Positions 21,287 to 31,937 of a stretch of DNA of 64,000 nucleotides are shown piece by piece. Source of the stretch: Nemertoderma westbladi (Eukaryota > Xenacoelomorpha > Nemertodermatida > Nemertodermatidae); assembly GCA_032718475.1 (NCBI GenBank), contig JAUCBJ010001520.1, forward strand, positions 1-64,000. The letters run 5' to 3'. The position numbers and the translations under genes are program-made. A model generated the notes under the pieces. The model searched no databases. It was not told the origin of the DNA and saw only the letters and a program-made list of their open reading frames with translations. Position 1 is the first letter of the stretch, and every line of letters starts with the position of its first letter.

Positions 21287-21643
21287 AGTTTCATTGTTGG
21301 CTTTGGAGGACCTAGCTCACGTAAAACTCGTGCTGCTTCGTTCGATTTATTCATATTCCATGTAAATCTTTGAATCACCAAGAGTGACATTGTAGATGAC
21401 CTAAACGCTGCTAACATAGATGCAAAGGCAACTGATGTGGTTCTTAAGTCGCACTCCGACGCAAGGACACGCAGTTTCAAAGTTTCAGTACTGGCACATC
21501 ACCACCAAACTGTAATGGATCCAGCTTTCTGGTATGAGGGGCTTTGTATCAGACAGTGGCGCTACTTCTCTAACAGGGACAGGCAATGGGCCTCGGGTAA
21601 ACAATCTCATGGGTCAGGTCAGCGTTACAGTGTTGGGCCATGA
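21262..21643 (+). pseudogene. LINE ORF1, C-terminal fragment
   Basis: The frame through KQSFIVGFGGPSSRKTRAAS, one stop near 21370, then DDLNAANIDA, KSHSDARTRSFKVSV and RQWRYFSNRD ends at TGA 21643. It matches in order the C-terminal domain of the ORF1 at 42813-43601 (DDLAAAGINI, DARIASLRIAI, VRPWFYTPRD), an RNA-binding-type region of LINE ORF1 proteins. Its 5' part is missing; the minus-strand LINE abuts at about 21262. Confidence 0.7.
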
Positions 21644-21737
21644 TTATTATGATGTACACTGGTATTGTATTTGTCATTTATTATCTCTAGGTGTATATAT
21701 TTAATGTGATTATTTTTACAATACTGTTTTCTTTTTA

Positions 21738-22003
21738 ATGGCTTCCCCTAACTCTACCAATAATTCAATCAGTACTAGTACTTTATCTCTCTTTTCTTAT
21801 AATAGTACTGGTTTCACTACAGATAAAATAGATATAATTAACACATTACTGGTTTCCTCAGACATAGTATGTGTTCAAGAACAAAAGATCTTAAAGATAA
21901 TTCTGATAATTAATTTTGAGTGCTTAATTGAACCAGCTAATGATGGAATTTGCACAGGGAGACCTTCAGGTGGTTTGTGCTTTATCTATAAGCGTTGCCT
22001 TAA
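21738..22003 (+). pseudogene. LINE ORF2 endonuclease, first part (before the TTAA insertion)
   Basis: MASPNSTNNSISTS starts ORF2. LFSYNSTGF and DIVCVQEQ give the first endonuclease motif, and GRPSGGLCFIYKRCLN reaches the TTAA target. The LINE at 43655 has the equivalent SFNSTGF, DILCLQEH and GRPSGGLSIL. The frame continues at 30643 on the far side of the inserted DNA transposon. Confidence 0.8.
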
Positions 22004-22246
22004 CCCTATTAAACCCGGGGGAGGGTTAATATGTGTCTCCCCCCCCCATGGTTTTTTTGTTATAATTCTGAAACAAACGCAGTTGGTAATCTGAAATTTT
22101 ATGACTTTTCCTAAAAATCTATTGTCTTCCTAGTAGTGAAAACTGTTTTCAAAAATATTGGGTAGTTTTCGTGTTATAGCACCATTTTTTAACACTACTT
22201 TTGGCACTTTTTTTGAGACGTTTTTTTGAAAATTATATTTCATTAA

Positions 22247-22263
22247 GGGGGGGGGGGGGGGGG
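22247..22263. repeat. G17 homopolymer
   Basis: Uninterrupted run of 17 G in the left arm of the TTAA element. It is a potential G-quadruplex and counterpart of the G/C tract at 30541-30607. Confidence 0.9.
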
Positions 22264-23100
22264 TACACCATTTTCGGACAACTCTTCGATATATCACTCC
22301 CACCGTTTCAAAATTGTTTGGTTTTGGCTAGAATTTGGCATATAGGTGCCTAACATGCTATTCTACATGACAGGTCAGAAAAAAATTTTTTTTTCGCTAT
22401 TTAATATTAGTTAATACTAGTTAACAATAAAAAAAACTTGGTTGCGCTTAAAACCCTAAGGCTTTTACAGTTTTGAACCTAATCACATGAAAGTTTTTTT
22501 ATATGATAGATCAAAGATGGGGCAACATAACTATCAGGCGACATTTTGTTAAAATAATTCTACACCGCTAGGTGGCGCTGCAAATTTATGCTAATTTTTA
22601 GATTTGTTATAAATAGTATAAAATTTTATTAACAAAAAATTTCAAAAAGTTGTCTGATACTTTTATGCAGGGTGGCTATCTAGACAACCACAGACAGTTT
22701 CAGACTAATTACTCAAAAAGTGTAGAAGTAGTAGGGTTTTGAAGTTGACAATTTAAAAAAATTTGGAGATAATCGACCTTTCATTATACATAGTAATAGT
22801 AATTTCACTAGGATTCCCTAAATTGAAATTTATATAACTTGAAAAAGAGCGGACAATAGCTAAAATAGCTATTAAATAGCGGTTTTCAGATTTGGAAACA
22901 CTGGTGGGTTAAAATTGTTGTGCCAGCACCAAATTTTTGAAAATAAGCAAATTTATCAGTAGATAGTATCATTATCTTGTTTCTTGCGTTATACGGTTTT
23001 ATGAGGGTCCTGAATCCGATTGAATCAATAAAAACAGCAGTGGACATCGCAAACTTTGTGACGGTATCCACTTGAGTTGACAGTCGTGGATACCGACCAG

Positions 23101-23692
23101 TGTAGGTTGTACGCGTCGTTGCGTTGCTGGGCTGAAGGCTGGATATAGGTTTGGCCAAAGGCCGATGGAAAACAACAAAGTTAGTTGTCAGTATTGATAA
23201 TCACAGAAATTGATAATAGCACAGTCTGAATATAATAATATGCAATACAAACAATAACGGTAACGAGGGTCAAAAACTATTCCGGTCTCACAACTGTAAG
23301 GGAATCAACTAACTAATAATCAGTAATTACAAGGGTTATATCATTGACACATATTACTTTAGCCCTACACTACTGGGCGGCCTTAATATCCAATGGTTGC
23401 GCTCTTGTCCTCCCCAATGTGCTTTCCTGCCCACTATTGGCTTATCTGTTAATTGTCACTTCGCCACTCCCTGTTGGCGTTACCCCTTGGTGCTAGCCTC
23501 ACTAGCTTGTTTCTCCCTCTGAGGTGGTTTGACCTCTCACCTCTGTCTGTGGCTTACGGCGTCTATCACCCCCCCACCCCAGTTGGTTATGAGGTGAGAT
23601 TATTATTGGTAATCTCACCTCACCAACTATATTGGTAAAATGCCACTAATCCCATTTTCGGTGGGTAGTGCATGGAATTGAATCCGCTTACA
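23101..23692 (-). repeat. BEL/Pao downstream LTR (592 bp)
   Basis: About 592 bp matching 29510-30105 with scattered substitutions and short indels. On the minus strand it begins TGTAAGCGGATT. It contains a hairpin with arms near GAGGTGAGATTA / TAATCTCACCTC (about 23589-23633). Confidence 0.9.
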
Positions 23693-23931
23693 CTCCCCCC
23701 ATGCTATCTTCCCGGTGAGAAGATAGCATCAACCTTAAGTGCGCTTCAATTCCGCTGGAATCCAATGTAATATTGGATGTGGGGTGGAAATTTCTTCTCG
23801 GGGTCGGCTTTCCAGGCCGGCCCCCATGGGTCTGTTGTCACTACCCATCCTTGGTACATCTGTGAGCTATGTTGTACCAAGGTATCTGGCGTCTCTGTTC
23901 AAGATGATTGCCCTCACTCCTCGCACAATTT

Positions 23932-24125
23932 TCCTCGCGGACTTTGTTGTCCCTTCCTCTCCCACCAGTCCCTTGGGACTCATCCTCCTCCATGCTCACC
24001 CCCCACACTTAAATCTCTCACTTCACACAATTTTCATCATGGACTTTGTTGTCCCTTCCTCTCCCACCAGTCCCTTGGGACTCATCCTCCTCCATGCTCG
24101 CCCCCCACACTTAAATCTCGCACTT
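23932..24125. repeat. Two-copy tandem repeat, about 96 bp unit
   Basis: A unit starting near CACAATTTTC and running through GGACTTTGTTGTCCC to ACTTAAATCTC occurs twice in tandem within the BEL 3' non-coding region. The copies are nearly identical, so the open frames here (such as 23739-24272) come from repetition, not from a gene. Confidence 0.8.
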
Positions 24126-24534
24126 CTTTCACTTCCCCACACCATAACACCTCCTCCCCATACTTCCCCCATTCTTGTTGTCACTCTCCACACTCTTATC
24201 GTGTCCCACGCATGTGTACATCATATCAGTGAGATCCGTCTAAAGTCTCGTCCTGCTGTTCTAGTCAATTAGTCCCCAGTCCCAGTAGCTAATTGGAAAA
24301 AGGTTGTACTTGACTATAGTATATATATTATATATTATACATTCGTCTACATGACGCATCTTAACCCCCCCTCTCGGAGGTGATATGAATCGTCACTCCC
24401 AGTCTCGCCTGTTTCATGCTTTCTCCGCCATCACGATTCTCCTCTCTCACCAGACTGGTGGTGCCTTAGAAAGGCCCAGGATGGTAAGAGATAACTAAGT
24501 ATGGTCTCAATTAGTTTAAATCAGTGATGGCCTT

Positions 24535-24725
24535 CCTCCTCAGTGCCCACAAGTTTTACGGTACTATGTACCCCTCAGCTACGGTATGCGTACATACCCC
24601 CCCTCAATTCCTCACGTGGCGCCCGCAGTGCCCACAAGTCTTATTGGTAATATGTACTCCTCTACTACAGTATGTGTACATACCCCCCCTTCAGTTCCTC
24701 ACGTGGCGCCCTCAGTGCCCACTAG
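24535..24725. repeat. Two-copy tandem repeat, about 95 bp unit
   Basis: CAGTGCCCACAAGT ... GTACATACCCCCC ... CCTCACGTGGCGCCC occurs twice in tandem with a few changes, then a third partial CAGTGCCCACTAGT. It lies in the BEL 3' non-coding region. Confidence 0.75.
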
Positions 24726-25029
24726 TAGGGTGTATGTAAATTAGGTACGTTGGTACATTATTGCACCCGTCCGACGTACATAATTGTAACTACCTACATT
24801 TGCATGTTGTGCCTACAGCGTACCTTGGTACTAACTACTTATTTTATTATTTGCTTATTTTTATTTTATTATTTTGTGTGGGAAGTGCATCTCGCCCTCA
24901 TTCCCACCACCCTCAGTCCAATATATTGGACAACTCAACTCTAAGGTGACCCTTCCAATAGGCAACACTTTCCTACCGCCCTCCTGTAGGTCTTCCTATC
25001 TTTGGCCCCTATCTTTCGGTCCTCACTTC

Positions 25030-25377
25030 CACGGATCTAATCCTTCCATCCTCGTCGGGGTAGGTTTCTACTACCCTAGCTAGTCTCCACTGGTTATTGA
25101 TAATTGTGTCATCCGTGACAATTATCAAATCACCCTTCTTTAGTTCCCTTTGGCTATTCCTCCACTTACTCCTTTTATATAGTGTTGGAAGGTACTCTTG
25201 TACCCACCTAGTCCAATACTCTGCGCTTATCGCCTTAGCGACTTTCTAACTTTGACGCGAATGTTTATCGTCTGGATCCACGCTTCGCATGTCAATCATC
25301 GCTGGTCTCTCCATGAGTAGGTGTGCTGGTGTTAGGACGTCCAGTGACTCTGGGTCGTTGTTCTCGGGGTATAGCGG
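25030..25377 (-). pseudogene. BEL/Pao integrase C-terminal (DUF5641-like) region
   Basis: Downstream of integrase the minus frames encode DVLTPAHLLM, then after a stop KAISAEYWTRWVQEYLPTLY, KWRNSQRELKKGDLIIV and NQWRLARVVETYPDEDGR. This is the typical end of BEL/Pao polyproteins. In-frame stops just after the integrase ORF and near 25246 break it. Confidence 0.75.
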
Positions 25378-25965
25378 TCAGCTATTAATAATCCCCTCAC
25401 ATTTCGCCAGCACTGTCCTCAATACGTCCTCTGTGACCATATGATTATTCATCAGCTTGGTCATCAGTCGTTTGGAGCTTCCCACAAGCCGCTCTACACA
25501 CCCTAGTGTATGTGGCGCGTATGGTGTTCTCCTTTCCCACCTTATTAGGTGTTTCCTCATCGCCGCCCTGACATCTTCTCCCTCCAGGGTGTCGAGAGCC
25601 TCCACTAACTCGTTCTCCGCGCCCACGAAGTTAGTCCTGTTGTCTGAGTATAATACCTCAACCATCCCTCCCCTGCGGGTTACAAACCTCTCTAGTGCAT
25701 TGATAAATGCCGACGCCGTAGCATCTTGGGCTAGTTCTATCCCCACCGCCCTAGTAATATTGCAGACGAAGATAATGCCATAGCGTTTCTCCGTATGCCG
25801 CATCACCTTTATCTTAATCGGCACGAACATGTCCACGCCACAGTGTGTAAATGGTGGGTCGTGATGCCTCACCCTGTTGGCTGGTAATGGCGCCATCTCC
25901 TGTATGGCCCTCTCCTTCTTCGTCTGTCGGCAGGTCTGGCACTGCCCCACTGCCGCCTTCACCAT
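25378..25965 (-). CDS. BEL/Pao integrase core (DDE), remnant ORF
   Basis: The 195-residue frame carries the end of the zinc-binding region (QCQTCRQ) and the catalytic core: first Asp in GVDMFVPI, second in YSDNRTNFVGA, Glu in GCVERLVGSSKR. Immediately upstream KTFWVIQLRKM is the usual junction to the HHCC finger. The enzyme would insert element cDNA into the genome. The ORF itself is clean, but the polyprotein around it is broken. Confidence 0.85.
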   Translation of the reverse strand: MVKAAVGQCQTCRQTKKERAIQEMAPLPANRVRHHDPPFTHCGVDMFVPIKIKVMRHTEKRYGIIFVCNITRAVGIELAQDATASAFINALERFVTRRGGMVEVLYSDNRTNFVGAENELVEALDTLEGEDVRAAMRKHLIRWERRTPYAPHTLGCVERLVGSSKRLMTKLMNNHMVTEDVLRTVLAKCEGIINS

Positions 25966-26006
25966 CTTTCTGAGTTGGATAACCCAGAACGTCTTCCGAA
26001 TCTCCG

Positions 26007-26582
26007 TCAGAAAGTCTTAATCTCCCTCGCCAATTGGCTGTATATTTCTTCCCCCTCCGATTCCTCTCCCTCCTCTTCTACTGTCACTTTCTCTGTACCT
26101 GGGTCTACCTTCCTCATTGGTGGCCAACTCGAATCGAATCTTAACAGGACCTCTATCCCCGAGTTGTAAATGTTGGGGCCTTCTAGCAGGTAATCATTCA
26201 GGTTCTTGCCGTTAGTCTTGGCCGACGCATCGACCACCATTCTTAGTTTGCCCCTCTTAGGGTCCAGAGCCACATGTAGTGGCAAATAGTAGGTTCTGTC
26301 CGTGTTTGGTTCATCGACCAGCAGCTCCATGGCCCACCCTCTGTCCACATACTTCTTAATCGTCTTGTGCATGTATTCATCCTTTTCGGGGCTCTGTTTG
26401 AGTGTTTGCTTCAGCTTTCGGAGCCTCGTCAAGACCATCTTCTTATTATCTGGTAGCGGCAACTTCGGTTGTTTCCATACCATCCCTATGGTATACCGCC
26501 CCCAATCACACTTCATCAAGTTCTTCACGCTCTCCAGCGCCTGTTCATCCTCCACCGAGGTCCCGACCCCGGTCTCCTTCAA
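26007..26582 (-). pseudogene. BEL/Pao reverse transcriptase N-terminal stub
   Basis: Frame begins in the protease-RT linker and reaches the Pao RT entry motifs YYLPLHVALD, LRMVVDASAKTNGKNLNDYL and LLEGPNIYNSGIEVLLRFD, then stops matching at about 26120. An acidic linker (VEEEGEESEGEE) follows and joins almost directly to integrase. The polymerase active site and RNase H are deleted. Confidence 0.85.
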
Positions 26583-26759
26583 CCCCTCAAAGTCTTACAA
26601 CAGCAGCCTCTTGTGTTGATCTTCTGCTCCTTAAACCTCCATTTTCTTCATTGTACCCGCAAACATGCACCCTGAGGTCTCCGACATGCTAAACGGGATT
26701 CTGGTCTTAATTGGGCCACTGAGCGTCCATCCGAATGGCGTGAGAATCACCATCGGGTC

Positions 26760-27875
26760 TCACTCCCTATCCTCGCCGAATACGGTCTGTAATCTCTGGT
26801 GGGCTGTCGGGCAATCTATGCCGAATATGAGAGATACTTTCGGGACGTCGAGTTCGGGTACGGAGAAATCAATGTCATCCAGGTACCGGTATTGATCGAC
26901 CTCGATCTTTCTGGGTTGCCTGGCTTTAATATTAATCGATTCGATTATTTGAATGGGATCGATGGTAGACCCATAATCGCACCCTGGTTTTATCGCTGAT
27001 ATTTCGCAACGCCCCGTTCTCATCCTCAAGACCTCGTCCTTACTCGAGATAGTGGTTACCGCCATCTGGCTTGGCCTCGTCCGCAACCCTATCCTTTCGG
27101 CCACCCAACTTTCCGCTAGCGTGAACGCTGCTCCGCTGTCGACCAACATTAGTGTCATGACCGACAGCTCATCCTCTCCTATTATCCTCACCGGTACCAC
27201 CCCAAGTAGTACCGATCCCCTTTTCTTCGCTCCCATGGTGCTTGTCGCCATCGTCTGGCCTCCATTTCCATCAATCACGTCGTATTTCACTGGTGGTTCC
27301 TTGCACTCGGCAAACCTGTGTCCTCCTACCGTGCATTGATGACATAGTCCATTCTTACCAGTGTAGGCTAACCGATCTTGTTTAAGTAACGCCTGCCAAT
27401 GCTTGCAGTCTATGGTCTTGTGGAACCCGTTTCTATGCAATTGACATTTGTAACTGGGATTGTAGCGTTCCTTGTATAGCGCTGCACGTATTGCGCGTAG
27501 ATTCATATCTAGCAGATTAGTGTTTTGGTTATTTGGACTCGGCCTACTGGGGGTATTGGGTTTGTATTTGTTTGTGTTGTTGTTTTGTTTCTGTCCCTGC
27601 CACAGTGTGGCCCTACTCCCAGCTCCTTGTGGACTACAAGTCCCCTGCGTTGCTGCCGCATACGGTAGTGATTGTCTTATTTTTGGAAGTGCATTCGCCA
27701 CACTGTGTTCGGGTTTAGGCCTGTTGTATTCAGCTTTCGGCGCCTTCCCCAAACTGTCCTCGCTGTAGACTGGGTCTGTGATTAATTCCGTTTTGTAGTT
27801 AAGGAAGTTCGACATTTCCTCCAGCCCTGGCTCTGCCCTTTCCTCTCCCGGGTGGAGAAAGCGAGCTTTCTCCAC
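26760..27875 (-). CDS. BEL/Pao gag C-terminus and aspartic protease, remnant ORF
   Basis: 371-residue frame. A Pro/Asn-rich linker is followed by two Cys/His clusters, CQLHRNGFHKTIDC and the knuckle CHQCTVGGHRFAEC (about residues 165-205), then a retropepsin-like domain (DUF1758 type) with the active-site motif LVDSGAAFTL near residue 255. FGIDCPTAHQ near the C-terminus is typical just after BEL proteases. The frame is open but separated by frameshifts from gag upstream and RT downstream. Confidence 0.85.
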   Translation of the reverse strand: MEKARFLHPGEERAEPGLEEMSNFLNYKTELITDPVYSEDSLGKAPKAEYNRPKPEHSVANALPKIRQSLPYAAATQGTCSPQGAGSRATLWQGQKQNNNTNKYKPNTPSRPSPNNQNTNLLDMNLRAIRAALYKERYNPSYKCQLHRNGFHKTIDCKHWQALLKQDRLAYTGKNGLCHQCTVGGHRFAECKEPPVKYDVIDGNGGQTMATSTMGAKKRGSVLLGVVPVRIIGEDELSVMTLMLVDSGAAFTLAESWVAERIGLRTRPSQMAVTTISSKDEVLRMRTGRCEISAIKPGCDYGSTIDPIQIIESINIKARQPRKIEVDQYRYLDDIDFSVPELDVPKVSLIFGIDCPTAHQRLQTVFGEDRE

Positions 27876-29259
27876 TTGTTTCTCAGCCAGCGTGCCTGCG
27901 CTATTGTAGTGATGTTGTTAGATGCATTGAGTTTGTAAGGTGCATCCAGGGTCTTTGATACTATTAGCGCCTTTTCTACTTTGTTGGCGAAGGTTTTGAT
28001 GCTGACAGGATTGTCCTGGAGTCTGCCTGATGTTATTCCCCTTAAGTTTGCTGGATAATCTTCGCAGGATGCCCGAATTCCCTGTCCATGGCTCACCATG
28101 CTGTCGTGAATCATCCTTCAATACCTTGGTATTGTCTCACGATGTCGTATGCTGACCCCCCTGTGTAGACTTGTAGATACTTAAGGCACTCCACCTGCGT
28201 CAGGTTTTTCGTTAAGATTTCATTGATGTACATATGCTGGAATTGCATATTATCCTCCGGCTTACTACCATCGAACTTGAAGGGCTCCACTCCGCAGTTC
28301 GATTCTAGTTTTCAGTGCATCGATGAGTGTTGCCATTCCCATCGCTTGTACTTCCAGCGCGCTCGATGGTACGGATACAGACTCCTTTGCTGTTGGGTGC
28401 GGTTCACCCGTCGGGCTCGTCGACTTTCCCTGCGTGGGATATATCATCGGGGGTAACGGTCCCCTCCATATCTCTGTGTCGCATGATTTATTTGGGTCTG
28501 AGGGGTTTGGGGTTCTTGTTTTTGGTTGCGTGTATTGCTGATACTGTAATGGGGGAATGTGACCTCCCCCCCCCCCACCGATGTTATGTTTGGTACTGGG
28601 GTTGATGTTATCATGTTGGGGCCCATACACCTATCCGCAATACCCCCCCCCCCCCCCTCCCCTGGGTATATATTGTATCCCTGCATGTTATAGTCATAAT
28701 GGTGTGCAGGTACCAGTATAGGCCTATCGGCTTCTTGCCTACTGACCGGTATGTACGCCGCGACCTCCTGGTTTAATCCCATCAGTCGCGCTAACCTATC
28801 GCCTACATTATCTCTCCCAGCATGGCCAATAGTATGTGCAGTAAGGCCTACAGTATTTCCTGCAGTCTGCTTGTGTCCTTCCAGACTGAAGTTTAATCTT
28901 CTCGAGTATTCCGAGAAGTCCTCCCCACGACTACCATATTCTCGATCGGCAGCTACGTTCCAACGGGAAGTTTCTCTCCAATCCCCTCTCCTGTCTTCAT
29001 CCTCGTACCGGTACACTCTGTACCCCTCTCCCGGTGTGTGGTATATTTCACCAGGTTGTGTTTCTCCGGGGCGACGGCAATCTCCCGGAGTACGACCCCA
29101 CCGGCTCTCTCTTTCCACCTTGACTATCGATGGTTCACTGTCCGTCCTTCCCCTCTGGTTGCCCATAGCAACACTTCCTCGCACCCCCTCGCCTCGTCCG
29201 ATTCCAGTGCTGTGTTCTCCCTCATGAGATCTTGCCTCGACCTTCCGGATGAACTCCAC
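27782..29259 (-). pseudogene. BEL/Pao gag region (frameshifted)
   Basis: 29259-28444 is an Arg/Gly/Glu-rich N-terminal region with a poly-G-coded glycine stretch. A shift at the C-run near 28560-28650 moves to the frame 28630-28265. Another frame then carries the DUF1759-type gag motif KFDGSKPEDNMQFQHMY (about 28280-28230), and 28114-27782 (RWLRNKWRKLAF) is the gag C-terminal helical part. Homopolymeric G/C runs appear to be where the frame slips. Gag would form particles. Confidence 0.7.
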
Positions 29260-29509
29260 TGTTCTTCATCCGTCTTCCGAGTGGGCTCGACGTTTCCAGG
29301 TTTGCCTGCCCACGGCACCAGCATCCCTCCCTCTGCCCGGTTGGACGGCCCTGGGGATATTCACAGTCCCCCTACTATCCTTTGTCGTTGGGTGCCACAG
29401 TTCACTTAACTCACCGCGCACAGTATCCGCCGACGCTCGTGGGACATTCTCTGCCCCCCCCCCCCCCCCTCTCGTACGCCGCCGGGTGCCATGGTTTACT
29501 CAACTCACG

Positions 29510-30105
29510 TGTTGTTTGTACGCGTCGTTGCGTCGCTGGGACGCTGGGATGCTGGGCTGAAGGCTGGATATATGTTTGGCCAAAGGCCGATGGACTACAA
29601 CAGAGTTAGTTGTCAGTATTGATAATCACAGCAATTGATAATTAAACAGCAAACGGTAACGGCGGTCAAAAACTATTCCGGTCTCACAATCGTAAGGGAA
29701 TCAACTAACTAATAATCAGTAATTACAAGGGTTATATCATTGACACATATTACTTTAGCCCTACACTACCGGGCGGCCTTAATATCCAATGGATGCGCTC
29801 TTGTCCTCCCCAATGTGCTTTCCTGCCCACTATTGGCTTATCTGTTAATTGTCACTTCGCCACTCCCTGTTGGCGTTACCCCTTGGTGCTAGCCTCACTA
29901 GCTTGTTTCTCCCTCTGAGGTGGTTTGACCTCTCACCTCTCTCTGTGGCTTAACTCTGTAGCTCTCTCTGTGTATCGCCCCCCCCCCCCCTCCCCCAGTT
30001 GGTTATGAGGTGAGATTATTGGTAATCTCACCTCACCAACTATATTGGTAAAATGCCACTAATCCCATTTTCGGTGGGTAGTGCACGGAATTTAATCCGC
30101 TTACA
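29510..30105 (-). repeat. BEL/Pao upstream LTR (596 bp)
   Basis: Matches 23101-23692. It has an extra CGCTGGGA-type duplication near its 29510 end and a C-run expansion near 29977-29991. On the minus strand the sequence after the LTR, near 29494-29475, contains TGGCACCCGGCGGCG, a possible primer-binding site. Confidence 0.88.
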
Positions 30106-30540
30106 AACTTGTACTTTTTGGTGAAGGGTACGAAATTTGGTGCTAGCACCAAAATTTGCCAAATTACGCCGAAAAATACAAGTAGCTATGATCTGGCATA
30201 TTAGAAATGTATTCCATTAGAATCAGCGCCCTAGAAAACCTGAAAATGTGAATTTATAGCATCGTATAAGTGAATTAAAAATTTTGTGTTCTAACTGAAA
30301 AGTGGTGGTTGGTTGTTTTTTTCCTTTTTTTCCTACGCAGAGAGGACTAAACTGCCATTTATAGTAATCATATAATTTTTAAATGTTTTCCAATGTCTTT
30401 TGCGCCCCAGAAAACCTGTATTGAAAAATGTAACTTTCAAATTTTGGTGCTGCAATTTTTTTCGGTCGGATCCAGACTAGTAATACCTGCGTACAAACAA
30501 AAAATCAGACGATTTCGTAAAAATTTGTAGATTTTAGAGG

Positions 30541-30607
30541 GTGGGGGGGGGGGGGGGGGGTGTCAATATGACCCCCACCCCCCCCCCCCCCCCCCTCCCC
30601 CCCGGTA
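30541..30607. repeat. G18 run facing a C-rich run (strong hairpin)
   Basis: G18 at 30543-30560 is followed by TGTCAATATGA and then about 40 bases that are almost all C. The two sides are complementary and can fold, or each can form quadruplex/i-motif. It lies just inside the right end of the TTAA element. Confidence 0.9.
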
Positions 30608-30642
30608 TTTGTACAACATTATATAGCCCGGTACTAATAGGG

Positions 30643-31130
30643 TTAATAGCCAAGTCACTATGATTAAAACAAACTCATCTCGTTTACAGGCTATTAAATT
30701 TATTATAGGTGTGGATGCATTTGATTGTTAACTCTACTTTCCAGTAGACACCCCTTCTGTAGACACAGTATCTGATGAATTATTATCTGTATTATGTGAA
30801 GTGAGTAATATAATTTCCAACTCAGGGTGTAATAAATTTATTTTTTAGGCTGGTAATCAATCCCAATGCTGATTTTGATAGGTTTACAATGCACGTCCGC
30901 GTTATAAATAATTTTTTCGTTGAAAATAACTTAACACGTGTATGGGATATTAACGATTCAAATGTTTTACGTACTTTCAGTTCTTTAAGAGATAACAATG
31001 TATATTTTTTGACCATTGCGCCGCTGCGTCCTGTCTTGATAGTATTAACACTAACAATCCAGCCAATAATGGCAAGTCTTCAAACGGAACACGTCAAACC
31101 GTACAAAGACAATAGTGTATTCTGGCACAT
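30643..31130 (+). pseudogene. LINE ORF2 endonuclease, second part (after the TTAA insertion)
   Basis: From TTAATAGCC the frame interrupted at 22003 resumes (NSQVTMIKTNSSRLQAIKF) and goes on through YFPVDT to ADFDRF-like and HVKPYKDNSVFWH motifs, with many stops. It ends at the codon for His in VFWH, where 42-bp minisatellite sequence begins. The same join occurs at 40870 and 42080. Confidence 0.8.
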
Positions 31131-31241
31131 CATTGCATTACCAGTTCTCCATCTCACTTTGGGACTTCACTGCATTACTAGTTCACCATCTCACTTCGTG
31201 ACCTCACATCATTGCATTATTGCATCATTTCCCCTCCACCT
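31131..31241. repeat. Short 42-bp minisatellite tract attached to a LINE
   Basis: About two to three units (CATTGCATTACCAGTTCTCC...ATCTCACTTTG), degenerate at the right. Same family as 40858-41665. Confidence 0.8.
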
Positions 31242-31937
31242 GTTCTAGTATACCCCCTCCCCTACCCACTACCCCCAAATAATTGAATAACAATATTTAT
31301 TTATTAAGAATAATAACTAAGATCCTGTAGCCCTTCTGACTACATTCCGATGGTCTGAAAAATACAGCAGCCCGATCCAATTAAATTAAGGATGGATGGT
31401 TGAATTACTGACAGATTAATCAGACACTGATCGGTGCATATTACTTGCCAATATACGTTGCTGTGAATATAAAATGGGAACAAATTGAGGGTGATAGACA
31501 CAGCAACCGCCAAAACCAAAGGAAGTCACTTGCTATCAATTCTATGTACTAAGAATACCATCCTCACATCATGTTGATAGTTATAGATCACAGATCATTG
31601 TAATATAATTTCAGAACAGTAGCTTTACAAATGAAAAAAATGCAATAGAACTTCCCTTTAATAAAGATACTATAATGATATCATGTTAATAATGAATTGA
31701 AATGTGAACTGATCTGAATGAACTGATCGCGGGATAAATACTTTTAACCAGCACCAAATAATATAAACACTATATCACCTTTTTAAAGATTAATTATTTG
31801 TATTATAGCGAACACTTACACATGTATATGTATATATATTTTAGCAAGCACACCCAACGAAAAAAAAATTCAGAGTAAATATTTTTAACCATCACCAAAT
31901 GATATAAATTCTCACCATAATTATAAAGATTATTATT

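Larger units (their letters stand above)
23101..30105 (-). mobile_element. BEL/Pao LTR retrotransposon, internally deleted, inside the TTAA element
   Basis: Two LTRs (23101-23692 and 29510-30105) flank minus-strand gag, CCHC/protease, a stub of reverse transcriptase, integrase and a DUF5641-like tail. Most of RT and all RNase H are missing, so it is a non-autonomous derivative. LTR ends are TG...CA on the minus strand. A purine tract GGGGGGAG (23693-23700, minus) directly precedes the downstream LTR. No matching target duplication was found: the flanks are ACCAG on the left and AACTT on the right. Confidence 0.9.
22004..30642. mobile_element. Non-autonomous TTAA-target DNA transposon containing a BEL/Pao insertion
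   Basis: TTAA at 22000-22003 and 30643-30646 flank ends that are inverted relatives: CCCTATTAAACCCGGGG at the left and the reverse complement of CCCTATTAGTACCGGG at the right. Subterminal poly-C/G blocks are also inverted copies of each other. Removing the element restores an uninterrupted LINE reading frame across one TTAA. Without the BEL insertion the element is about 1.6 kb and has no transposase. A third end of this type starts at 62976. It is piggyBac- or Kolobok-like by TTAA choice; the superfamily is inference. Confidence 0.85.

Noticed and set aside
22886-23158. 90-residue minus ORF
   Set aside because: It spans the LTR boundary of the BEL element and non-coding DNA of the TTAA element; chance frame.
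23739-24739. Ser/Pro/His-rich ORFs
   Set aside because: They lie in tandem repeats of the BEL/Pao 3' non-coding region, antisense to the element, and lack recognisable domains.
28560-28660. Gly-rich protein segments encoded by C/G runs
   Set aside because: Frames shift within the homopolymer runs of gag; not treated as a separate gene.
23096-30110. Target-site duplication for the BEL element
   Set aside because: The flanks ACCAG and AACTT do not match, so none is claimed.
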